Translations under genes and position numbers: made by a program
Assembly (NCBI GenBank): GCA_015179025.1
Contig: WHUX01000011.1
Coordinates: 700,744-764,743 of the forward strand
Direction of reading: 5' to 3'
From: Terfezia claveryi
Taxonomy: Eukaryota; Ascomycota; Pezizomycetes; Pezizales; Pezizaceae
DNA: 64,000 nucleotides
Notes under the pieces: model-generated
The model's database searches: none
Told to the model about the DNA's origin: nothing
Seen by the model: only the letters and a program-made list of their open reading frames with translations
Shown: positions 56,740-64,000 of the stretch, piece after piece
Position numbering within the stretch: the first letter of the stretch is position 1
Layout of the letters: the number at the start of each line of letters is the position of its first letter

Positions 56740-59700
56740 TGGGGAACTTCTCTCGATACTTCTTGAGCTCTTCTGGGCAGTTATCTAACTTGTCAAAGGT
56801 TTCCCAAGTATCTTCAAACTCCTGTATCCTACCCAACGCACTCTATACTTGACTATTCCTCTATTCTTGCGGGAGTCCACGATGGATTCAACTTTAAAGA
56901 TATCCGGTTCATCTTCATCCATATCTTGTGGCTCATCTTGTTGTCTGAATGGCTTCAAGAGGTGACATGAACAACATTGTGCCATCATATACCTTGTGAA
57001 CTTCGAGCCTGTATGCATGTGAACCAATAGCTTCAATGACCTTGTAGGGCCCTATCCACTTGCTGATGAGGGAACGGTTGTTCCCAGCTCGTATCTGTAG
57101 GTTCCGGCGGTCAACCAATACCCAATCATCAATAGCAAACCTGCGTGCCTTTTCGAGGTGTATAGCACTTCTTTTGTGGTTGATTTGCTTAAGGGTATCG
57201 TGAATTTGGTTGTGCATAGTTGTCATTCGGTCTAGCTATTCTTCCGCAGTGGGGGAGGAGAATTCATAGTCGTCTGAAAGGTGAATGGTGCGAGGGTCGA
57301 AGCCGTACAAACTTCAGTAAGGGGAGTACTTATGGGTGGAGTGGACGGCAGTATTATAGGCAAACTCGGCTAGGGGTAGTCATCGTTTCCAACAAGCTTG
57401 CCTATCGTAACAGTAGGTGTGGAGGTACTGCTTAAGTGTTTGGACTGCTCGTTCAGCAAGTCCATCAGTCTGGGGGTGATAGGCAGTGGAGAGGCGGAGG
57501 CTTATGTTAAGCTTTTGGTTGAGCTCCTTGAGGAATCTAGAGGCAAATTGTAGACCGCGGTCGGAGGTGATGTGTCTGGGAAGGCCATAAAGTCTCCATA
57601 TCTCGTTAATATAGGTATCAGCAACATCGGATACTGTCCATGTAGTCTTTGCCGGAATATAGTATTGTACTTTCGTAAACCGGTCTGTAATAACGAGTAT
57701 TGCATTGAAACCTTCTGACTCTGGTAGCTCACCAACGAAGTCCATAGCTATTTCCTCAAATGGTCGTTCTCCAGTTGGCATCAGTACCAACTTCGTTTGC
57801 CTGCTATACCTATCTGCCTTTGCTTTTTGACACTTAGTACATCTTGCCACGTAGTTCGCTATATCTTCCTGCCACTTATCCCATGTAAAGTTCCTTGATA
57901 CTAGCTCTTGAGTACAATGTCTTCCCTAATGTCCTGCCACTTGACTATCATGGTGCTGTCTTAGCACTTCCAACTTAAACTCAGAGGGTACCACCCATAG
58001 TCTATCCTTCTTCTGCCATCCAGCTACATCTATTCCTTCCATTTCAACATCTTCGGCTTCCTCTTCATCCTCTTCCCCTAATACTATTAGTTGTCCATCT
58101 TCGAAAAATCTAGCATCCATGCCTGATTTCTCTTCCCCTGAACGTCTAGATAGGCCATCAGGCTTACCCATCTTCGAACCAGGTCTGTAGTGAATATTGT
58201 AGATGAACTCAGACATGCGGAGGTACCAGGTAGCTTGACGGGAGTTGAGCTTCTGCTTGGTATTGAAATATTGTAACCCTTGGTGGTCTGTATAGACGTT
58301 CACTGGAATGCCAACCAACCAATCTCGCCACTTCCGGAAGCAATCCACGATTGCAAACAACTCTTTATCGTGGATAGGCTAGTTGCGTTGAGCTGCGGAA
58401 AGGGTTTTGGCATAGTATTCAATGGGGTGAAGCTGCTTTCCACCATTGACAACATGGTATTGAGAGAGGATACCAGCAATAGCTTGGTTACTAGCATCAG
58501 TCTCTATAATTGTGTTAAGTTGTCTGTCAAACTGTGTAAGGATGGGGGTGGTGAGGAATCGTTCTCGGAAGTCATCAAAGGCTTGCTGTTGTTCGTGTCC
58601 CCAACTGAAAGGAACATACTTTGTTAAGTCGATTAAAGGGCGTGCTTTTGCACTATAGTTGGCAATGAATCAACGGTAGTAATTAGCGAAGCCTAGGAAT
58701 GCTTGAACTTCTTTCTTCTTAGTGGGAATGGGCCACTTGGACATGGTTTCGAGCTTGGAGGGGTCCATTTGGACATGTTGACCATTGATAATATGACCAA
58801 GGAATAAGGTCTCCTGGACGTGGAATTCGGACTTTATGAGGTTAACAGCTAACCCATGTTGGATGCATTGCTGAAGAACTTTTTCGACTATTTGTTGATG
58901 TTCTTCCTCTGTCTCACCTCTATAGATGAGTATGTCATCCAAGTACCAGATACATCCTTCCATATCCTTGAAGATCGTATCCATCATCTCTTGAAATGTA
59001 GCAGGGGCATTGGTCAACCCAAATGGCATCACGGTATACTCGAATAGTCCCTTCTTTGTCCTAAATGCTGTCTTCCATTCGTCTCTTGGTGCAACCCTGA
59101 TGAGGTTATACCCATTCTTAAGGTCCAATCGAGTGAACCATTTACCTCCATGAGTTCTATCAAGTAACTCTGAGATAAGAGGGAGTGGGTATTTGTTTGG
59201 TACTGTAAGGCGGTTGAGGGCTTGGTAATCAATACATAGCCTTAAGAATCTGTCTTTCTTTCGAACAAATAGGATAGGAGCACCGATGGAGGAGCGTGAA
59301 CGTTGGACTTTGGTAGTAGGAAGGTTCTCATCAAGGTGCTTCTGGAGTGCTTCGTCTTCTTCCCATGTGGTCTTATAGATAGCCCCGAATGGTATCTTTG
59401 CGGTTGGGTCTTGGAGGGGGATTTCGTAGTCCTACGGCTTGTGTTCAGGGAGTCTAGCTACCTGTTCTGCAGTAAAGCAATGTGCGTAACAAGAGAATCA
59501 TTCGCTTGTGTTAATAATAAGCACAATCTCGCCATCCTCTAGTGGCTCTTCAACTTCCAGAATGGAAACAGTAGGAATCCATCTAACAGAACATAGAATA
59601 ATCAAACCTGTAGAGACCTGTCTCAGGCACCTGTCCTGAGTATCCACTGAAAATCCATTTTCTATTAATCAAGATAAACCCAAAATAACATCCTTCTTCC

Positions 59701-59940
59701 TAATATCCAAAACTTCGGCATCCATCTTGAACTTACCCAAAAAATGAGAAGAGGAATCCAACATATCAAACCTAGTATTAACCACATATTTCCCTCCAGA
59801 AATTCGAGATCCATCTCCCTGCCTAACCCTAACTTCCCTAGCTCTCTTCCAAATTCCCAACTTAACTACCAATCTTTTCCCAACAACTAGAGCACTAGCT
59901 CCACAGTCTACTACTGCTTCATCTTCTTCCCCAGCGATGA
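56740..59940 (-). pseudogene. Degenerate pol (protease, RT, RNase H, integrase, chromodomain)
   Basis: Protease is seen around 59,669-59,930 (VDCGASALVVG, a D-x-G-A-S active-site type). RT at 58,670-59,440 has MPFGLTNAPATFQ and the YLDD box. RNase H at 57,926-58,500 has DHQGLQYF and RPGSKMGKPDGLSR. Integrase at 57,226-57,960 has a CTKCQKAK zinc-finger end, MDFVGELP, SDRGLQF and HPQTDGLAERAVQ, i.e. the D-D-E residues. A chromodomain at about 56,785-56,930 reads FKVESIVDSRKNRG, then KYRVRWVGY. Stops interrupt the frame, e.g. TGA just after FANYYR and TAG before PIHDKELFAI, where family consensus would have Arg and Gln. No functional polyprotein can be made. Confidence 0.9.
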
Positions 59941-60131
59941 GAATTCAGACTGTCAAAAGAGAAGAGTGTCTAGGAGTATGTCCGACGGTAGGTGATGTAC
60001 TCTTTACTCGTTTCCCGACTGTTCTTCTTCTTCAGAGCCCAGCTCTGTAATTCTTAATTGTCCCTTATCCGTTCGTACTTTCTTATTGGCGGGTACTAGT
60101 GCCTGACTAGTAGTACGAGTAGTAGAGGCAT

Positions 60132-61761
60132 TTAATGGATGGTGGGTTTTAATGGTTCTTTGGCTTCTACACTCGTAATATTTATGAGTGCTTCTTCCAC
60201 AGTTAGTGCACCTTCCTTCTTTTTGTCATTTATTAAAGATGGGGCTTGGGAGGCGTTCTGTTCTTGATGAGCTAGTAGTAGTTGTAGTAGAGTTTCTTCT
60301 TGGAAACTGTATTCGATCGTCAAATGTTCGTTTCTTTGATGCTAGTTGAGATAGAGCAGTATGGCGGCTACGACTCTGGAACTCAGTATTGATGATATCC
60401 ATTTCGACGAGTTTTTGTCTCCATTGGTGAAGAAAGGTGCGGAGGTTTTCATAATGGGCCATTAATTTGCGGAGGTCATGAGGAACGTTAGAGATGATAA
60501 TATTAATGACTTGCATCTCAGATAATTTGGCATAATTGTTGAGCCTATCTACCTCCATTAGGTAGTCTAAAACAGAACCAGTCTTTTTTAGTCCTGCTAA
60601 GTCATGGTATGCTCGGTCTGCCTGGTAGTGATCCCCATAATATAGTTCCATAGCTTCCTTAACTTCCTTCCAAGTGTGATACTTAACCCGGTTAGCCTTC
60701 CACTAATCTAATGCCTTTCCATCCATTGACAACCCAATATATGCCAGCTTCTGGTCTTCATTTCGAGTGAGGGTAATAAGAAAATAGTCATCCATTTGAA
60801 GGATCTAGCCTTCAAGATGCATTCGATCTCTCTTGAATTTATTCGGAGGTGGTGCTTTGCCTGCTATCTGCTTATCTTCAAAGATTCCAAGTCCTACTGG
60901 AGGTGGAAGTGGAGAAGTGGGATCTCTGGGTCGTCTTTGTTTGACTGGTAGTGGAGGGGGTGGTGGTATACCTCCTGCTGCTCGCTTGAGTCTTTGTGCT
61001 ATATTCGCTGGAGGGTGTATAGGCTGAGGAGCCTATACCTGACGTTCTACTCTTTCAAGTCGGTCTTGAAAGTTAGTGAATTGTCCTTTCATACTACTGA
61101 TTTGTCCTTCAATACTAGCAAACCGTTGCTGGTATTGATCATTGTAGAAGTCGGCTTGTCCCTTAAGATATCGGAGGTTGTGGTGGATTGTCTGGAATTC
61201 TTTTGTCTGGTTTGTTTGTCCCGAAATAATAAGATTCTGGATTTGTGTGAGTGCACTTTACGTATCGTTCGATAGTTATGCATGTTTGTTGGCAGCAGCA
61301 TTAGCTCTATTCTGGATATCTGCTGCACTTCGCTGAATGAACTCGGTATGAGCTATCTGTATCTATTGTAGCTGTTGTACCTGTGCGAGTGCAGCTTGCT
61401 TTTCTGCCTCTAAATGCTGAACTTGTGTCTTCATGGCAGCGTATCCAGGATCAACGGGAGTCTGGTAGTGAGCTGCTGGTCGCTTGCCCTTAGTAGAGGG
61501 TTCTGGATTATTAGATGGAGCTACTGATAGGGCAACTGATCATATGATAGGTTCAGGAGAGGAGGAGGATATTGATCCGAGTCCTATTTGTTGACAGGGG
61601 GTGCCCCAGCATTCCTGAAATTGTGGAATCTGAGAAGAGGGAGCATAGTATTGCTCGATGAATTGTTCAGCTCGTTGCTGTGCCTGGACAACACTATCAT
61701 TATCAGTGTCAGCCATAGACTCATCAGAGGCTTCACCAAGTAATCCTCTCAACATTGACAT
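60132..61761 (-). pseudogene. Degenerate gag with CCHC zinc knuckle
   Basis: Starts at MSMLRGLLGEASDES (61,761) near the 5' LTR. A Retrotrans_gag-like domain lies at about 60,226-60,700 (YHTWKEVKEAMELYYGDHYQ region, MEVDRLNNYAKLSE). A CTNCGRSTHKYYEC zinc knuckle (C-x2-C-x4-H-x4-C) lies at 60,169-60,210 in a shifted frame. Stops and frameshifts separate these pieces. The Pro-rich and Gln-rich middle (60,800-61,400) is poorly conserved. Confidence 0.8.
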
Positions 61762-61819
61762 AGTTGTAGGGGATTGTAGGGTGTTGGTGTCTATAGAGGT
61801 GTATAGAGAAGCAGTGTAA

Positions 61820-62414
61820 TGTTACAGGCGGGCTGTAACTATGAATATACAAGTCGGCGAAAGGGGTTATCAGTGTCAGGTACAAGTATAAATGCAGTAA
61901 CAACTTGGATGTAGAGCGGACTCGATGAGAGTAAAGCTATATTGGACTTAGAACACCGCTTGGGTCTTATTTTATTAACTATGTAAAAGCGGTGGGTTAT
62001 ATAGAAGCCCAGATCTAATAACGAATAATCAGATCTGGATAATGCTTCCTATAACAGTTTAGTAGTACTGATGTCAGGTTGTTACCTGATTAGGAAGACA
62101 CTTCCCAATTAGGAACGTTGCAGTCTGACATACATTGATTAGGCAGCCCGAACTACAATGCTTTGCAGTCAGGCTAACATACAGGAGATACATTCAATAA
62201 CGATATATTAATGACATAACAAATAGAACATAATGGATATGAGAAGAGAAATACATGCATAAGATCTGATGTCAGAGGCTATACACTTCAATACACTAAT
62301 CTCTTTATCTGCACTACCCTATCTGCATGGTTGATCAGGCCATATCAGTTAGTGTTGTAGTAGAGTATTGGAATTAGCCCTCGAGGAGGTAGGTCTCTTA
62401 CCTGAGCCTTAACA
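61820..62414 (-). repeat. Long terminal repeat (5' LTR of the minus-strand element)
   Basis: 595 bp, TGTTACAGGCGG...CTTAACA. It would contain the element's promoter, reading toward lower coordinates. Pairs with 55,823-56,416. Confidence 0.92.
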
Positions 62415-62419
62415 CTAAC
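62415..62419. repeat. Target-site duplication CTAAC (right)
   Basis: Matches 55,818-55,822 exactly. Confidence 0.85.
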
Positions 62420-62509
62420 CCTCTCCCTCACAAATGTATTTCTTATGTATTTTCTTACTCAGCAAGCATCTCAAAATACACAACATTCTGTGTGCTGTCT
62501 GCCTTGATG

Positions 62510-62575
62510 ATATTTCACATGCTTTCACATGTTATCACATACTTTCACATGCTTTTACATGCTTTCACATATATA
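62510..62575. repeat. CTTTCACATG-type degenerate tandem repeat
   Basis: About five copies of an 11-12 base unit (GCTTTCACATGT/ACTTTCACATGC) with small differences. Confidence 0.75.
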
Positions 62576-62713
62576 AGTCAAAGTTAAGACTTAACCTATT
62601 TTGTACTAGATAGTATTTGGAAGTACTATCTAGAAGGTCAAATGATGTTGATCTCAATCATATGTAAGGGTCAGATGATAGTGCACTGCCTTAGTACTAC
62701 CCCAGCACTGCCC

Positions 62714-63093
62714 TGTTGGAAACACATATAGTCCCCTGAATTTCCCTTCAGTTGGACAGATAGTTAGAACTCAGAACATAGTTAAAGTACAATCAATATA
62801 GAAGTTCCACTAGTTAATCTTTTAAGTGCCTTTACTACTTTACTTATTACAGTAATCTTATACTACTGGTAATAACTTTAATAGTGAGAATAAATAATAC
62901 ACTATTAGTAATCTACTTTGTAGTGTACATTACTAGCCTGAGATTATCTGATTAGATAAGATCCTTATCTTATCTAATCTGATCTTCCAGTCCCCCTAAT
63001 AACACTTTACATTTTTTTAACCTAAGAACTTGATTCTTACCTAACTAGGAAGGCCTGATTAACCTTACCTAATCAATAAAGTTTCTACCAACA
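62714..63093. repeat. Probable LTR of a second retrotransposon
   Basis: About 380 bp, AT-rich, with perfect 6-base inverted termini TGTTGG...CCAACA, the usual start and end of Ty1/copia-type LTRs. The partner LTR and most of the element would lie beyond the window. The call rests on the termini and context only. Confidence 0.4.
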
Positions 63094-63778
63094 GAGTAGA
63101 AACTAGAGCCAGTATAAGTCTACAGCATTAAGTACAGTAGTATAAAGTCTGACAGTCAGTAGTAAGACTATCCTCCAAATAGCAACAGTAAGACTATTCA
63201 ACAAATAGCAACCAGTAAAAGCCTACAAATAGTAGCAAAACAATATAAGAGGGCAACAAATTGTATTTAACTGGCAAATACAAAGAAAACAATAAAACTA
63301 CCTAATCTGGTAGCTCTAAGACCTAGAAATAGCTTCAGAAGTTCAATAAGGGTGTGGATTATAGGAACTAGTCCTATCAATATCTAAACTCCAGAGAGTA
63401 TTCCAGCTTCACTCTCTACCTAGCCTAAAGAAAAATTGGGAATTCTCCCAATAAGCAGAACAAGAAAAGTTTCTATATCTCTCCCTCCAAAAGGAATACA
63501 ATTACCTGGCAGTCCAACTCCTATCCTTTCACTCAACTTTCTTCCTAGCATTTAAAGGAAACCCTACTCCCACAACAATCTCATTAACAAAAGTAACTCT
63601 TTTTCCCTTCAGTCTCCTCTCTCCCTTACCATAGTCAACTTTGGTATCAAAAGCAACAGAAAGAGGATAAGAAGGAAGTTGATAAGAAGTAGATCCTTCC
63701 TCATTAGGATCCACCTTAGAGGAAGCAGGAATAGAAGAAATAGAGTCCAAGGAATCAGTGGTATAATATCTGATAGAC
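63094..63778. other. AT-rich stretch between the probable LTR and the partial ORF
   Basis: Contains ACAGTAAGACTAT/AACAAATAGCAAC imperfect repeats near 63,150-63,240. If the LTR call is right, this is the leader of the element. No gene is supported. Confidence 0.35.
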
Positions 63779-64000
63779 ATGGAGACTCCTAAACAAAAAA
63801 GTACTAGTGTAATAGAAGGAGGAGCTAGAGCTAGGAAAGGCAGAAGAAAAGCAATGACAAGTGAGAAGCTAGAAGCATTTAAGGCCAAGTTAGTCAATAC
63901 CCCTAAAAAGAAAGTTCCAACTAGGAAAGATATTCTAGAAAAGGAAATAGAGACAAGGGAAATAGTTATTGAGGCCAATGATACTATGCCTAAAATAAGG
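63779..64000 (+). CDS. Partial Lys/Glu-rich ORF open at the window end
   Basis: From the ATG at 63,779 the frame is open for 74 codons to the end of the window (METPKQKSTSVIEGG..., then RKGRRKAMTSEKLEAFKAKL and KKKVPTRKDILEKEIE). The composition is basic and helix-prone, as expected for the N-terminus of a retroelement Gag or a DNA-binding protein. The opposite strand (63,529-63,978) is also open for 149 codons, so strand choice is not certain. No family was recognised. Confidence 0.35.
   Translation, partial: METPKQKSTSVIEGGARARKGRRKAMTSEKLEAFKAKLVNTPKKKVPTRKDILEKEIETREIVIEANDTMPKIR

Larger units (their letters stand above)
55823..62414 (-). mobile_element. Complete but inactive Ty3/gypsy chromovirus-type LTR retrotransposon
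   Basis: About 6.6 kb bounded by two LTRs with TGTTA...TAACA ends and flanked by the 5-bp duplication CTAAC. Reading on the minus strand the order is Gag, CCHC zinc knuckle, aspartic protease, reverse transcriptase, RNase H, integrase, chromodomain, which is the Ty3/gypsy chromovirus order. Coding sequence is interrupted many times, including TAG/TGA codons at positions where the family has Gln or Arg. By eye the two LTRs differ at about 30 of 594 positions, nearly all transitions. It is therefore a mutated full-length insertion, not an active element. A purine-rich tract on the minus strand (GGGGAGTAA, 56,417-56,425) sits just before the 3' LTR. I could not assign the primer-binding site. 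Confidence 0.93.

Overview
The window is nuclear DNA from a filamentous ascomycete (Pezizomycotina). Short GT-AG introns with CTAAC-type branch points, fungal-specific RTT109, a questin-oxidase family gene, an mL57-type mitochondrial ribosomal protein and C-to-T style decay of transposons all point that way. The class cannot be settled from this sequence alone.

The left three quarters (about 1.6-51 kb) is a gene-dense euchromatic segment of mostly conserved single-copy genes on both strands. In order: methylenetetrahydrofolate reductase (+), TFIIH helicase XPB/SSL2 (-), a small DUF4748-like membrane protein (+), a small Ser-rich ORF (-), a 487-aa unknown protein (-), TAF11 (+), a questin-oxidase-like protein (+), SLX1 nuclease (-), a KDM5-type JmjC histone demethylase (+), RTT109 histone acetyltransferase (-), mitochondrial ribosomal protein L15/mL57 (+), tRNA-splicing endonuclease SEN2 (+), a broken CaiB/BaiF CoA-transferase/racemase gene (-), mitochondrial ferredoxin YAH1 (+), a mitochondrial Mmc1-like protein (-), CAF-1 large subunit (-), a thioesterase-fold protein lacking its serine nucleophile (-), calcineurin A (+), NOB1 (+) and ceramide glucosyltransferase (+). 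I worked out exon structures by hand from frame, splice sites and family conservation. There are no operons; neighbours are convergent or divergent with short intergenic regions. Several genes serve chromatin or transcription (XPB, TAF11, KDM5, RTT109, CAF-1). RTT109 and CAF-1 act in one known pathway (H3K56ac nucleosome assembly), but co-location here may be chance.

The right quarter (47.6-64 kb, apart from the ceramide glucosyltransferase) is repeat territory. It holds two decayed pogo-like transposase fragments, about 4 kb with no recognisable gene (51.0-55.0 kb), a truncated LTR relic, and a complete but inactivated Ty3/gypsy chromovirus-type retrotransposon (55,823-62,414, minus strand). 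That element has two ~594-bp LTRs, a CTAAC target-site duplication, and stop codons of the kind made by C-to-T change. Beyond it is a probable further LTR (TGTTGG...CCAACA) and a lysine-rich ORF running off the window end.

The most notable points are: the CaiB/BaiF gene with three frameshifts and a missing catalytic segment; the serine-less GFGQGG thioesterase homologue; an apparent one-base frame offset in the DUF4748-like gene at a C run; a probable GC-AG intron in the ferredoxin gene; and the RIP-like signature in the retrotransposon.
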